64,000 nucleotides of DNA from JBEEJZ01 sp041168905 (GCA_041168905.1 JBEEJZ010000027.1:13049-77048); one strand, 5' to 3'; positions 51,413 to 60,788 are shown, counted from the first letter of the stretch. Program-made: numbers and translations. The notes: a model not told the origin generated them from the sequence alone.

Positions 51413-52741
51413 TCAAAACAGGGTCTCCTGGCAGGGCAAGGCGCAGAGGGTATCAAAAGAGCCCGCACGCTTGCGCACGGCCGAGTAGTAGCGGCTGAAC
51501 GAGCTGCAGAACATGTCTGGTTCGGCAAACAAAGGTGCGTCTACCAGCGGCAGGCACCCCGCAGGCGGTAAAGCCATGGTCTGAGCAATATCGCTGTAAC
51601 CTGGCTGCAACACCGGCGCCAGGTGCACGGACCTGGCGGCACGCAGATCCAGCTGTTGAACGTCTCCCGCCCAAAGCAGGTCGCAAGTCTGCGCCATGGC
51701 CTGCAGCACAAAGGACCAGCGGCGGTTCGACCAAGGCCAGGCTGTGTGGGCCGGGCCGTGAATGAAGCCCAGGTGTAGGGGGCGTTGGGGGCCCGGAATT
51801 TCCCGAGTGGCCTGGTCATCTGGCGGCGTCAACCCCATTCCGATGGACCAGGGATGAACCAGCACCACGTCACGACCCGCGATCTGCGCCAGCACAGGCA
51901 GGTGTTCTGCACCGCAAGCACTCAGCACATCCGCCGGCGGCTGCGCCAGCAGGATGGGTTCCTGCACACCCGGATGCGACCCCGGCTGAGGACCGACATC
52001 GCCTTGATGGCGGGCGATTTCTTCGAGGGCCTGGTAACTTTGATCGATCACCGTGCCGGGGCTGTGCCAGGCTGAGCTTGCCGCCGGCGCATAGCGGGCC
52101 ACGTTCTCGGCATTGAAAAGATAAGGCTTGATGGAAAACGTACCAGCCACCCACTGCCAGCTCAGGTGGTTGGACGCGAGATCGCCATCGAGCAAATGGC
52201 CGTAAAGCCAGTCAGCCCCGGCCCGCCAATGAACCTTGCGCATATGCACCACATAGCTGGCCAGCCACATGCGTGCGTGGTTGTGCAGGTAGCCCGTGGC
52301 ATACAAGGTGCGCACGGCCGCATCGATGGCTGCTACCCCGGTACGTCCTTCGCGGATGTCGGCGGGCACAACCTCGGCGTAATGCCCAAGCCAGACAGGT
52401 GGGCTGCGCAAGTCGCTGAAGATGGCGCGCCCACCGTCAGCGGCATGTCGCCAGACATGGTGATAAAAGGATCGCCATGCCCATTCGGCGACCAGCTTGT
52501 CATCGAAGCTCAGCGCGTGGTGGTGTGCGACTTGCGTGGCCGCTTCCCGCAAGCTGAGCAGGCCGTGGGTGAAATAGGGCGACAAGCCCGACGCCGCCCC
52601 ATCGAGTGCGTTGCGGGTGCGCGCGTACTGACCTGGGTGCACGCTGGCCAAGCGAGCCCGGGCCGCCGCCCGCGTGGGCACAAAGTCCCTCAAGTGCAAG
52701 GGCACAGCCAAGGAGTCGAGCAGCGCTGTGACGGTTGTCAT
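51413..52741 (-). CDS. Photolyase/cryptochrome-like FAD protein, apparently circularly permuted
   Basis: A 442-residue protein in which the FAD-binding helical domain of photolyases comes first (about 20-240): LSPYFTHGLLSLREA, EWAWRSFYHHVWRH, REGRTGVAAIDAAVRTLYATGYLHNHARMWLASYVVHM and HLLDGDLASNHLSWQWVAGTFSIKPYLFNAENVARYAP. A second domain follows (about 270-440) with DVVLVHPWSIGMGL, NRRWSFVLQAM and ARSVHLAP, resembling the alpha/beta antenna domain that normally stands at the N-terminus. Repair or signalling activity is unknown. The start overlaps the DUF2256 stop by four bases. Confidence 0.7.
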   Translation of the reverse strand: MTTVTALLDSLAVPLHLRDFVPTRAAARARLASVHPGQYARTRNALDGAASGLSPYFTHGLLSLREAATQVAHHHALSFDDKLVAEWAWRSFYHHVWRHAADGGRAIFSDLRSPPVWLGHYAEVVPADIREGRTGVAAIDAAVRTLYATGYLHNHARMWLASYVVHMRKVHWRAGADWLYGHLLDGDLASNHLSWQWVAGTFSIKPYLFNAENVARYAPAASSAWHSPGTVIDQSYQALEEIARHQGDVGPQPGSHPGVQEPILLAQPPADVLSACGAEHLPVLAQIAGRDVVLVHPWSIGMGLTPPDDQATREIPGPQRPLHLGFIHGPAHTAWPWSNRRWSFVLQAMAQTCDLLWAGDVQQLDLRAARSVHLAPVLQPGYSDIAQTMALPPAGCLPLVDAPLFAEPDMFCSSFSRYYSAVRKRAGSFDTLCALPCQETLF

Positions 52742-52965
52742 CTGGGTCCTGTGGATTTTTTGAGTTCGTGAGAGACGGTGCGTGGGTCACCCAGACGGCG
52801 GCAGGCTTCACTGCAGTATTTGACCGACTCCCAGTTTTTGGCCCAGCTTTTGCGCCACACCATGTCACGACCGCAGGCCACGCAGGGTTTCACCGGCAGG
52901 TACTGCTTATTGCCCCTGAAGCCGGCAGATGCCCCATGGGTTGCGTTGCCTGTTTTGCGGCTCAT
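52738..52965 (-). CDS. DUF2256 small zinc-ribbon protein
   Basis: A 75-residue DUF2256 protein with a four-cysteine zinc site: KPCVACGRDMVWRKSWAKNWESVKYCSEACRR. The family is small and commonly encoded beside photolyase/cryptochrome genes, as here; its role is unknown. Four-base ATGA overlaps join it to the photolyase gene before it and the permuted photolyase-like gene after it. Confidence 0.92.
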   Translation of the reverse strand: MSRKTGNATHGASAGFRGNKQYLPVKPCVACGRDMVWRKSWAKNWESVKYCSEACRRLGDPRTVSHELKKSTGPR

Positions 52966-54536
52966 GCGTCCGCCCCAAAACCAAACAAATCAGCCTGCCC
53001 GGGGTGCTGGGGCTCTGGCTTGGCACCCCGGGCCTTGGCGCGTGTGCCACTGGGCGGCAAGCCGGATTTGCGCGACCCATGGCGCTGCTGGATAGCGTCG
53101 GCCTCCTCGCGGGCCTGCGGTGTTTTGCGCAGCGGGTAAAGCTGATCCTTGGCCCACTTCACGGCGGTTCGATCGTCCACAATGGGCAGCGGGTAGTCGG
53201 GGTGGCGGCCATCGTTCAGCAGCCAGGGCTGCGCCAGCAGCGGCAGCGGCACATGGCACAACTCGGGCACCCAACGGCGTATGAACCGGCCCTCGGGGTC
53301 ATGCTCCTGAGCCTGCCGCGTGGGCGAGTAAATGCGCAAGGTGTTGATGCCGGTGGTGCCGCTTTGCATCTGCATCTGCGACCAATGGATGCCGGCTTCG
53401 AAATCGAGAAACTGGCGCGCCAGAAACAAGCCGGTGGGCCGCCAATGCAGCCACAGGTGGTACGACGCAAAACTCACGAGCATCGCACGCATGCGAAAGT
53501 TGAGCCAGCCGGTGGCGATCAGCGATCGCATGCAGGCATCCACCATGGGGTAACCCGTTTGGCCGGTGCACCAGGCGTCGAAGCGGCGCTGGGACTCGGC
53601 CGTCCAGGGCGCTGGCTCATCGCCGGGGCGAAGGCCGTCGTAGGCATGGGCGAAGTTCTGGTACTCGATGCGGGGCTCGTCTTCGAGCTTTTGCATGAAA
53701 TGGCAGTGCCAGCGCAAGCGGCCAGCAAAGCCGCGCAGGCCATAGGCACGTTGGCGGTCTGCCGGATCGGCACTGGCAGCCGCCAGGGCAATGGCACGCT
53801 CGGTGGCCTGGTGCACGGCGCGCATGGACACCGTGCCAAACGCCAGGTGCGGGCTCAGGCGGCTGCAGCCCTCCTCAGCGGTCAGCGGGCTGGAAAGGGC
53901 ACGACGGTAGTCTCGCCCCCGAAAGTTCAAGAAATCATGCAGGGTATTTAGGGCTGCGCTCTCGCCCCCGGACTGCACAGTGCAGCTAGGCACGGCCATG
54001 CCCAGGTCCTGTAGCGTGGGCAGCTCCCGCTGCTGCACCGGCACCTCGGGCACAGCCAAAAACGAGGTGGATGCCGGCAGCACCGGCATATCCATGCGCG
54101 CCTGCCAGGTGCGCGCCCAGGCATTGCGCGAGCGCAGGCGCCGCACCACACCGGTCTGGGGGAACTCTTGCCAGGGCACGCCGTGGGCCATACACCAGGC
54201 CCCCACGGCGCGGTCACGTTCATAACTCCAGCCCGGGCCAGTTTCTTCATGGCTCAGGATCTGGGTCAGTCCCAGGCGCTGATGCAAGCGTGCCAGCAAA
54301 GGCAGCACCGATCCCACACGCACCACCAGCGGCAGGCCGCGCTCGGCCAGATTACGGCGCAACTCACGCAGGCAATCCAGTACAAAGGCCAGGTGGCGGG
54401 CATCACACTCGGGGCTGGCCAGCCACTCGGTCTCGATGACATACAGGCCCAGCGCATGCCCAGAGCGGGCGGCGGCATCCAGCGGCGCGTGGTCGCTCAC
54501 CCTCAAATCCCGCTTGAACCAGACCAGTGATGTCAT
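52962..54536 (-). CDS. Cryptochrome/photolyase family protein
   Basis: A 524-residue DNA photolyase family member. Alpha/beta antenna domain 1-130 (SLVWFKRDLRVSDHAPLDAAAR), then the FAD domain: EEGCSRLSPHLAFGTVSMRAV, GLRGFAGRLRWHCHFMQKLEDEP, FDAWCTGQTGYPMVDACMRSLIATGWLNFRMRAMLVSFASYHLWLHW and DFEAGIHWSQMQMQSGTTGINTLRIYSPTRQAQEHDPEG. The last two stretches contact FAD and resemble the iron-sulfur-free cryptochrome/photolyase subgroup seen in marine and freshwater proteobacteria. About 45 basic, disordered residues form the C-terminal tail. First gene of its operon; the ATG at 54536 follows family alignment. Confidence 0.92.
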   Translation of the reverse strand: MTSLVWFKRDLRVSDHAPLDAAARSGHALGLYVIETEWLASPECDARHLAFVLDCLRELRRNLAERGLPLVVRVGSVLPLLARLHQRLGLTQILSHEETGPGWSYERDRAVGAWCMAHGVPWQEFPQTGVVRRLRSRNAWARTWQARMDMPVLPASTSFLAVPEVPVQQRELPTLQDLGMAVPSCTVQSGGESAALNTLHDFLNFRGRDYRRALSSPLTAEEGCSRLSPHLAFGTVSMRAVHQATERAIALAAASADPADRQRAYGLRGFAGRLRWHCHFMQKLEDEPRIEYQNFAHAYDGLRPGDEPAPWTAESQRRFDAWCTGQTGYPMVDACMRSLIATGWLNFRMRAMLVSFASYHLWLHWRPTGLFLARQFLDFEAGIHWSQMQMQSGTTGINTLRIYSPTRQAQEHDPEGRFIRRWVPELCHVPLPLLAQPWLLNDGRHPDYPLPIVDDRTAVKWAKDQLYPLRKTPQAREEADAIQQRHGSRKSGLPPSGTRAKARGAKPEPQHPGQADLFGFGADA

Positions 54537-54714
54537 GGCGGCGCAGTGTAGGGGCGAGGTTATTGCGGCGCTGGTGGCCCTGCTCAAAACCCTTTGGACC
54601 AACATCTGCCACGCGCGAGTTCAAGTCCTGCACCAAGCTGTCATAAGATTCCGGCCTTACCAGCCGCTTTGTCCATGGCGCAACTTTCCCCGGAACTGCG
54701 CCCCCACGACCTTT

Positions 54715-55788
54715 ATGCCACCTGCCCGTCCTTCTGCAACGCCCACTGGCAGCGCACCCGCCTCACCGGCTTCGAGCCCGCGAGACCGGCGCATGCTAAT
54801 GGCCGACATTGCGCGGCTGGCGGGCGTGTCCACCTCGACGGTGTCACGCGCACTCAGTGGCAACCCTCTGATCAAAGCCGAGACCCGCGAGCGCATTGCC
54901 GAACTGGCGCGTTCCATGAACTACCAGATCAACGTCGGCGCGGCCAATCTGCGCAAGCGTGATGTGCAAACCGTGGCAGTCGCAGTCATGGGCGACAGCC
55001 TGCAAATGATTTCAGACCCCTTTATCCTCAGTCTGGTGGGCCACATCGCTGACGAACTGGATCAGCGCGGCATGAGTCTGCTGTTGAGCCGGGTCACGGT
55101 GGAACGTCAGCACATGCTTGCAACGCTGGTGGAAAGCGGACAGGTCGCCGGGCTGTTGGTGGTGGGGCAAATGACCTGTCATGACTACCTCAATGAGCTG
55201 GCCAGCCGGGGCATCCCGATGGTGGTGTGGGGTGCTGGCCTGCCCGACACGCGCTACGCCATTGTGGGCGGCGACAACGAGCAAGGCGGCTACCTTGCCA
55301 CGCGCCACTTGCTGGAGCAGGGTTGCCAGGAAATTGCATTTTTGGGAGATGTGACCCACCCCGAAGTCATGCTGCGCCACGACGGCTACGCCCGTGCATT
55401 GGCTGAGCGGGGTCTGCGGCCCGACCCGTTGATTTACAAGCCGATCCTCTTTCAGGACAGTGAGCTACGACAGGCCATTGGCGACTGGGTCGCGCAAGGC
55501 ATCCGCTTCGATGGCGTTTTTGCGACCAGTGACGTGGCGGCCATGTCGGTGATTGCAGCAGTGAGCGAGCGTGGCATGCAGGTACCGCGCGATGTCAAGG
55601 TGGTGGGTTACGACGATGTGGCGATGTCCGCCCACCTGCATCCGTCCATCACCTCTGTGCGACAACCCACCGAGCTCGCAGCAAGCACCATGGTGCGCAT
55701 GTTGTTCGACTTGCTGGCAGAGGAACACCCCGGCGCCGTGGTGCTACCGGCCCAGCTCATCCAGCGTGACAGCAGCATGCGGCTGTGA
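54715..55788 (+). CDS. aglR: LacI family regulator of the alpha-glucoside operon
   Basis: A LacI/GalR regulator of 357 residues from the ATG at 54715, or 331 from 54793. The HTH with hinge helix is LMADIARLAGVSTSTVSRALSGNPLIKAETRERIAELARSMNYQINVGAANLRKRDVQTVAV; the sugar-binding domain runs to the end and includes GLLVVGQM, VGGDNEQGGYLATRHLLEQGCQEIAFLG, RFDGVFATSDVAAMSVI and VGYDDVAMSAHLHPSITSVRQP. It is cocistronic in direction with, and 234 bp upstream of, the binding-protein gene, whose leader has a LacI-type operator. Equivalent to rhizobial AglR. Confidence 0.9.
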   Translation: MPPARPSATPTGSAPASPASSPRDRRMLMADIARLAGVSTSTVSRALSGNPLIKAETRERIAELARSMNYQINVGAANLRKRDVQTVAVAVMGDSLQMISDPFILSLVGHIADELDQRGMSLLLSRVTVERQHMLATLVESGQVAGLLVVGQMTCHDYLNELASRGIPMVVWGAGLPDTRYAIVGGDNEQGGYLATRHLLEQGCQEIAFLGDVTHPEVMLRHDGYARALAERGLRPDPLIYKPILFQDSELRQAIGDWVAQGIRFDGVFATSDVAAMSVIAAVSERGMQVPRDVKVVGYDDVAMSAHLHPSITSVRQPTELAASTMVRMLFDLLAEEHPGAVVLPAQLIQRDSSMRL

Positions 55789-55881
55789 GGCCGCGGCGTC
55801 GCAAGGCCGACAACACTCTCGGTAACAAAATTACATTTTTGAGCGCAAAATATTTTCATGAGTTACGGGTTTTCCCTAGTA

Positions 55882-55895
55882 TGCAATCGTTTGCA
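55882..55895. promoter_or_regulatory. LacI-family operator upstream of the alpha-glucoside operon
   Basis: TGCAA-TCGT-TTGCA is a palindrome with central CG, the hallmark of LacI/GalR operators. It directly follows a plausible promoter (TTTTCA, 18 bases, TAGTAT), so a bound repressor would block initiation. It is 128 bases upstream of the binding-protein ATG. Confidence 0.75.
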
Positions 55896-56022
55896 ATTTT
55901 GGTGAAATTCAGTTCGCAGTCAGCTTGAAGCGAGCGCCTGAAGGGGAATTCCTCCCCCGAGACGTTCAGGCGCCAAGCACAGACCGCGTATTTCAAACTG
56001 AACCTAGCTGGAGAACTCCTTC

Positions 56023-57288
56023 ATGAAAATTACCTTTAAGGCTGCCCTGTTGGCCATGGCTGTGCCCTTCGCGATGACGGCCGTGCAAGCCGCCACCGTG
56101 ACCATCTCCTGCGGCACCAGCGGCCAGGACTACGAAACCTGCAAAAAACACGCTGATGCCTGGGCTGCCAAAACCGGCAACACCGTGAAGATGTTCTCCC
56201 CACCCAACAACACGACCGACAGCCTGGCTCTGTACCGTCAGTTGTTCGCCGCCAAGTCCACCGACGTGGACGTCATGATGATTGACGTGGTGTGGCCTGG
56301 TGTGATCAAGGATCACCTGGTTGACCTGAAGAAATACTCCAAGGGCGCCGAGAAAAACCATTTCCCCGCCATCGTGGCCAACAACACCGTCGGTGGCAAG
56401 CTGCTGGGCATGCCCTGGTTCACCGATGCAGGCTTGCTGTTCTACCGTAAAGACCTGGTGGCCAAGTACAACCTGAAGGCCCCCGGTTCATGGGAAGACC
56501 TGGCTGCCGCAGCCGCCAAGATTCAAGACGGCGAGCGCGCCGCCGGCAACAAGGACTTCCAGGGCTTCGTGTTCCAGGCCAAGGCCTACGAAGGCCTGAC
56601 CTGCGACGCCCTGGAGTGGGTGTACAGCTACGGCGGTGGCTCCATCATTGAAAGCGACGGCAAGATCTCCATCAACAACGCCAACGCTGCCAAGGCTTTG
56701 GACACCGCTGCTTCCTGGATTGGCAAGATCGCTCCCCAGGGCGTGTTGAACTATGGTGAAGAAGACGCCCGTGGCGTGTGGCAAGCCGGCAATGCCGCTT
56801 TCATGCGCAACTGGCCTTACGCCTGGTCCTTGGGCAACAAGGACGACAGCCCCATCAAGGGCAAGATTGGCGTTGCCGCACTGCCCAAGGGTGGCGCAAA
56901 TGGCAAGAACGCAGCCACTCTGGGTGGCTGGCAACTGGCCGTGAGCAAGTACTCCAAGGTAGAAAAAGAAGCTGCCGACCTGGCCATGTACATGACCAGC
57001 CCGGAAGTGCAGAAAGACCGCGCCATCAACGGTTCTTACAACCCCACCATCCCGTCCCTGTACAAGGACAAGGATGTGTTGGCCGCCAACCCCTTCATGG
57101 GCGACTTGTATGACGTGTTCACCAGCGCTGTGGCTCGCCCAGCAACCGTGACCGGCCTGAAGTACCCTGAAGTTTCCAACGCCTTCTGGGATGCAACCCA
57201 TGAAGTGCTGTCTGGCAAGACCAAGGGCGACGCCGCTGTCAAGAAACTGGAAGGCAAGCTCAAGCAAATCACCCGCACCAAGGGTTGA
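56023..57288 (+). CDS. aglE: Alpha-glucoside ABC transporter substrate-binding protein
   Basis: A 421-residue family 1 solute-binding protein. Signal peptide KITFKAALLAMAVPFAMTAVQAA; mature protein with DVDVMMIDVVWPGVIKDHLVDL, MPWFTDAGLLFYRKDLVAKYNLKAPGSWEDL and the C-terminal-lobe motifs AFMRNWPYAW, LGGWQLAVSKYSK. These match maltose/trehalose/sucrose receptors of the ThuE/AglE group. GGAG precedes the ATG. Two hairpins follow the gene before the permeases, which should keep receptor mRNA in excess. Confidence 0.9.
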   Translation: MKITFKAALLAMAVPFAMTAVQAATVTISCGTSGQDYETCKKHADAWAAKTGNTVKMFSPPNNTTDSLALYRQLFAAKSTDVDVMMIDVVWPGVIKDHLVDLKKYSKGAEKNHFPAIVANNTVGGKLLGMPWFTDAGLLFYRKDLVAKYNLKAPGSWEDLAAAAAKIQDGERAAGNKDFQGFVFQAKAYEGLTCDALEWVYSYGGGSIIESDGKISINNANAAKALDTAASWIGKIAPQGVLNYGEEDARGVWQAGNAAFMRNWPYAWSLGNKDDSPIKGKIGVAALPKGGANGKNAATLGGWQLAVSKYSKVEKEAADLAMYMTSPEVQKDRAINGSYNPTIPSLYKDKDVLAANPFMGDLYDVFTSAVARPATVTGLKYPEVSNAFWDATHEVLSGKTKGDAAVKKLEGKLKQITRTKG

Positions 57289-57299
57289 TTCTTGAGTGG

Positions 57300-57370
57300 G
57301 CCAGCTTTTCAAGAAGCTGGCTTCAAACACAGGGCGGCTGAGAACCTTCGGACTCATCCGCCCTTTTCAT
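57300..57370 (+). terminator. Two intercistronic hairpins after the binding-protein gene
   Basis: GCCAGCTT-6-AAGCTGGC (57300-57321) is a perfect 8-bp stem. AGGGCGG (57331-57337) pairs with CCGCCCT (57358-57364), with an inner TGAG/CTCA pair, followed by TTCATT. The second looks like a leaky terminator, and both may protect the 3' end of the receptor message. Confidence 0.65.
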
Positions 57371-57388
57371 TCCTTGAGAGATGACGTT

Positions 57389-58306
57389 ATGAACACCCGC
57401 ACCCGAACAGCCTGGCTGTTTTTGACCCCGATGATTGTGCTGATGGCTGCTGTCGCCTTGTGGCCACTGGCGCGATCCATCTGGTTCAGCCTGACTGACG
57501 CCAACATCAACGATCTGGCGGCGGCCCAGTTCGTGGGGCTGGAAAACTACTTTGGTGAGTTTGGCCTGTTCTTCAATGAGAATAACACCGAGGGTTTTTG
57601 GCTGAGTGACTGGGGCAATTCCATCCTCAACACCTTCAAGTTTTCGGTCGTATCGGTCATTTTTGAGACGCTCATCGGTTTGGCCGTAGCCATGCTGCTG
57701 AACCAGGAATTCAAGGGACGAGCGTTGGTGCGTACCGCCGTTTTGGTGCCCTGGGCCATCCCCACCATCGTGTCTGCCAAGATGTTTGGATGGATGCTCC
57801 ACGACCAGTTTGGCGTGCTGAACCACTACATGCTCAACCTGGGCATCATTTCCGAAAAAATGGCCTGGACAGCCGACCCCTCCTATGCACTGTGGACCGT
57901 GGTCGCTGTAGACGTCTGGAAAACCACCCCGTTCATGGCGCTGCTCATATTGGCCGCCATGCAGACCCTGCCCAAAGACTGTTACGAGGCCGCCAAGGTC
58001 GACGGCGTGCACCCCCTGCGCGTATTTCTGAAAGTCACGGTCCCTCTGATCTGGCCCGCGATGATGGTTGCCGTGGTGTTCCGTCTGTTGGACGCGCTGC
58101 GCGTGTTCGACCTGATCTACGTCCTGACCAGCAGCAACAACAGCACGATCAGCATGTCTGGCTTTGTGCGCCGTGAAATGGTGGACAACGGCAACATGGG
58201 TTTTGGCTCTGCCGCGTCAACCTCCTTGTTTCTGATCATTTTGCTGACTGCCGTGCTTTTTTTACGTGCAGCACGTGTGCGCTTTACTGAGGAGTCCCAT
58301 TCATGA
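57389..58306 (+). CDS. aglF: Alpha-glucoside ABC transporter permease (MalF type)
   Basis: A 305-residue inner-membrane permease. Six helices; the ABC-interacting EAA loop reads CYEAAKVDGVHPLRVFLKVTVPLIWPAM. N-terminal TRTAWLFLTPMIVLMAAVALWPLARSIWFSLTD is typical of the sugar-permease group. I began at the ATG at 57389; the frame upstream spans the hairpin region. Its stop overlaps the next permease by four bases. Confidence 0.92.
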   Translation: MNTRTRTAWLFLTPMIVLMAAVALWPLARSIWFSLTDANINDLAAAQFVGLENYFGEFGLFFNENNTEGFWLSDWGNSILNTFKFSVVSVIFETLIGLAVAMLLNQEFKGRALVRTAVLVPWAIPTIVSAKMFGWMLHDQFGVLNHYMLNLGIISEKMAWTADPSYALWTVVAVDVWKTTPFMALLILAAMQTLPKDCYEAAKVDGVHPLRVFLKVTVPLIWPAMMVAVVFRLLDALRVFDLIYVLTSSNNSTISMSGFVRREMVDNGNMGFGSAASTSLFLIILLTAVLFLRAARVRFTEESHS

Positions 58307-59139
58307 ACTACCGTCCACTTTGGGGCAATATCGTTATTTACAGCTTGGCCGCCTTGCTGGTGGTCATCTGCACCTACCCCCTGTTCTACGCGATCTCTAC
58401 CTCCCTCAAATCCGGCACCGCGCTGTTTGATGCCGAGTTCATCCCTTCAGCCGCCAGCATTTCCAACTATGTGGCCTTGTTTGAGGGGCACCAGCCTTTT
58501 GGGCGGCACATCCTGAATTCGGTCATGGTGTCAACCCTGGTGGTGGTGCTGTCCCTGGCGATCAGCATTACGGCCTCCTATGCGCTCGGCCGCATCCAGT
58601 TCAAGGGCAAGGGCCTGTTGCTCATGACCATTTTGGGTGTCTCCATGTTTCCGCAGGTGGCGGTGTTGTCGGGTATGTTCGAGTTGATCCGGGCGCTGGG
58701 CCTGTACAACAAGGCCATCGGCCTGCTCGTGCCCTACACCGTGTTTACCCTGCCATTCACGGTGTGGGTGCTGACCACCTTCATGCGCCAGCTGCCCAAA
58801 GAACTGGAAGAGGCCGCCATCATGGATGGTTGCTCGCCACTGCGCATCGTGACCAGCGTGTTCTTGCCACTGCTGTGGCCAGCTTTGGTCTCTACGGGTT
58901 TGCTGGCGTTCATCGGCGCCTGGAACGAGTTTCTGTTTGCACTCACCTTTTCCATCGACGACAGTCAGCGCACCGTGCCTGTGGGCATCTCCCTGATTGC
59001 AGGCGCCACAGCCTATGAGGTTCCGTGGGGTTCCATCATGGCCGCCTCGGTGCTGGTGACCTTGCCGCTGGTGGGCCTGGTACTTGCATTCCAGAAAAAA
59101 ATCGTCTCCGGCCTGACCGCAGGCGCAGTCAAAGGCTAA
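58303..59139 (+). CDS. aglG: Alpha-glucoside ABC transporter permease (MalG type)
   Basis: A 278-residue permease with six helices. The EAA loop is LEEAAIMDGCSPLRIVTSVFLPLLWPAL; earlier landmarks are CTYPLFYAISTSLKSG and SYALGRIQFKGK, and the end has FLFALTF and FQKKIVSGLTAGAVKG, the usual MalG-type tail. ATGA overlap with aglF couples the two subunits. Confidence 0.94.
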   Translation: MNYRPLWGNIVIYSLAALLVVICTYPLFYAISTSLKSGTALFDAEFIPSAASISNYVALFEGHQPFGRHILNSVMVSTLVVVLSLAISITASYALGRIQFKGKGLLLMTILGVSMFPQVAVLSGMFELIRALGLYNKAIGLLVPYTVFTLPFTVWVLTTFMRQLPKELEEAAIMDGCSPLRIVTSVFLPLLWPALVSTGLLAFIGAWNEFLFALTFSIDDSQRTVPVGISLIAGATAYEVPWGSIMAASVLVTLPLVGLVLAFQKKIVSGLTAGAVKG

Positions 59140-59144
59140 GTTTT

Positions 59145-60788
59145 ATGTCAGCGCAACAAGCAAAAGCAAGCAACAACGAGTGGTGGCGCGGCGGCGTCAT
59201 CTATCAAATCTACCCACGCTCCTACCAGGACAGCAATGGCGACGGCGTGGGCGATTTGCCCGGCATCACCGCCCGTCTGGAGCATGTGGCTCAGCTCGGG
59301 GCGGACGGCATCTGGCTGTCGCCCTTCTTCAAGAGCCCCATGAAAGACTTTGGCTACGACGTCAGCGACTATCGCGATGTCGACCCGATGTTTGGCACTC
59401 TTGACGACTTCAAGACCCTGGTGAAAAAAGCCCACGATCTGGGCTTGAAGGTGATGATCGACCAGGTTCTTTCGCACACCTCGGACCAGCACCCCTGGTT
59501 CAAGGGGAGTCGTAGCAGCACCGACAACGCCAAGGCCGACTGGTATGTCTGGGCTGATGCCAAGGACGACGGCACGCCGCCCAACAACTGGCTCAGCATT
59601 TTTGGCGGCAGCGCCTGGCAGTGGGACACCGGACGCCTGCAGTACTACATGCACAACTTCCTGACCAGCCAGCCTGACCTGAACTTCCACAACCAGGACG
59701 TTCAGCAAGCCATTCTGGACGATGTGAAGTTCTGGCTGGAACTGGGCGTGGACGGCTACCGCCTGGACACGGTCAACTTCTATGTGCACGACAAGCAACT
59801 GCGCAACAACCCAGGCAAGGGCAAGCCCGTGGTCGATGACCCGGCGGTGGATTCGGTCAACCCCTACGGCTGGCAGCGCCACGTGCACGACAAGAGCCAA
59901 CCTGAAAACCTGGTGTTTCTGCAACGCCTGCGTGCGCTGCTTGACCAATACCCCAACACCACCATGGTGGGGGAGATTGGCGACGACGACGGCCTGGCCC
60001 GCATGGCCGAATACACCCGTGGCGGCGACAAGCTGCACATGGCCTACTGCTTTGACCTGATGGGCACGCCTCACAGCGCCACCTATCTGCACTCGCTGTT
60101 TGACCGTTTCCTGAACATCGTGGGCAATGGCTGGCCCTGCTGGGCCTTGTCCAACCACGACGTGGTGCGCGTGGCCACCCGCTGGGGCGGTGCCAACCCG
60201 GATGCGCGCCTCTTGCGCCTAGCCGCTGCCATGCAGATGAGCCTGCGCGGCAGTCCTTGCATTTATCAGGGCGACGAGTTGGGCTTGCCTGAGGCGACGA
60301 TTGCCTTTGAAGATCTGCAAGACCCGTTTGGCATCACCATGTGGCCCAAGTTCAAGGGACGCGACGGCTGCCGCACGCCCATGCCCTGGTCCGCAACCGA
60401 TGCACAAGCCGGCTTTGGCCCCGCCAAGCCCTGGCTACCCGTGGCACCCGAGCATCGCCCCTTGGCAGTCGACGTGCAAAGCGCCGACAACACCAGTCTG
60501 CTGGCGTTCTACACCCGCCTGCTGCAATGGCGTCGTGGTCTGCCAGCACTGGTCAAGGGAGACATGACCTTGCTGCCAGCTCATCCGCAGGTGCTGGCCT
60601 TTGTGCGGGAACTCGACGACCAACGCGTGCTCTGCGCCTTCAACTTCAGCGACGACGCCGTCAACTGGCCCCTGCCCGCAACTTACGCCGCAGCACAGCC
60701 CTTAGCTGACAGCCCGCTGGAAGGTGCAAACCTGAGCGCAGGCGAACTGCAATTGCAACCCTGGGGCGGCCTGTTTGCCGCACTGTGA
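59145..60788 (+). CDS. aglA: GH13 alpha-glucosidase
   Basis: A 547-residue cytoplasmic alpha-glucosidase hydrolysing imported alpha-glucosides. The GH13 regions are present: GVIYQIYPRSYQDSNGDGVGDLPGI, nucleophile Asp208 (GYRLDTVN), acid/base Glu277 (VGEIGDDDG) and Asp339 (LSNHDVVR), then QGDELGLPEA. SHTSDQHPWF carries the region I His. A beta-sandwich domain ends the protein. The ATG at 59145 lies five bases after the aglG stop. Order matches rhizobial agl loci. Confidence 0.93.
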   Translation: MSAQQAKASNNEWWRGGVIYQIYPRSYQDSNGDGVGDLPGITARLEHVAQLGADGIWLSPFFKSPMKDFGYDVSDYRDVDPMFGTLDDFKTLVKKAHDLGLKVMIDQVLSHTSDQHPWFKGSRSSTDNAKADWYVWADAKDDGTPPNNWLSIFGGSAWQWDTGRLQYYMHNFLTSQPDLNFHNQDVQQAILDDVKFWLELGVDGYRLDTVNFYVHDKQLRNNPGKGKPVVDDPAVDSVNPYGWQRHVHDKSQPENLVFLQRLRALLDQYPNTTMVGEIGDDDGLARMAEYTRGGDKLHMAYCFDLMGTPHSATYLHSLFDRFLNIVGNGWPCWALSNHDVVRVATRWGGANPDARLLRLAAAMQMSLRGSPCIYQGDELGLPEATIAFEDLQDPFGITMWPKFKGRDGCRTPMPWSATDAQAGFGPAKPWLPVAPEHRPLAVDVQSADNTSLLAFYTRLLQWRRGLPALVKGDMTLLPAHPQVLAFVRELDDQRVLCAFNFSDDAVNWPLPATYAAAQPLADSPLEGANLSAGELQLQPWGGLFAAL

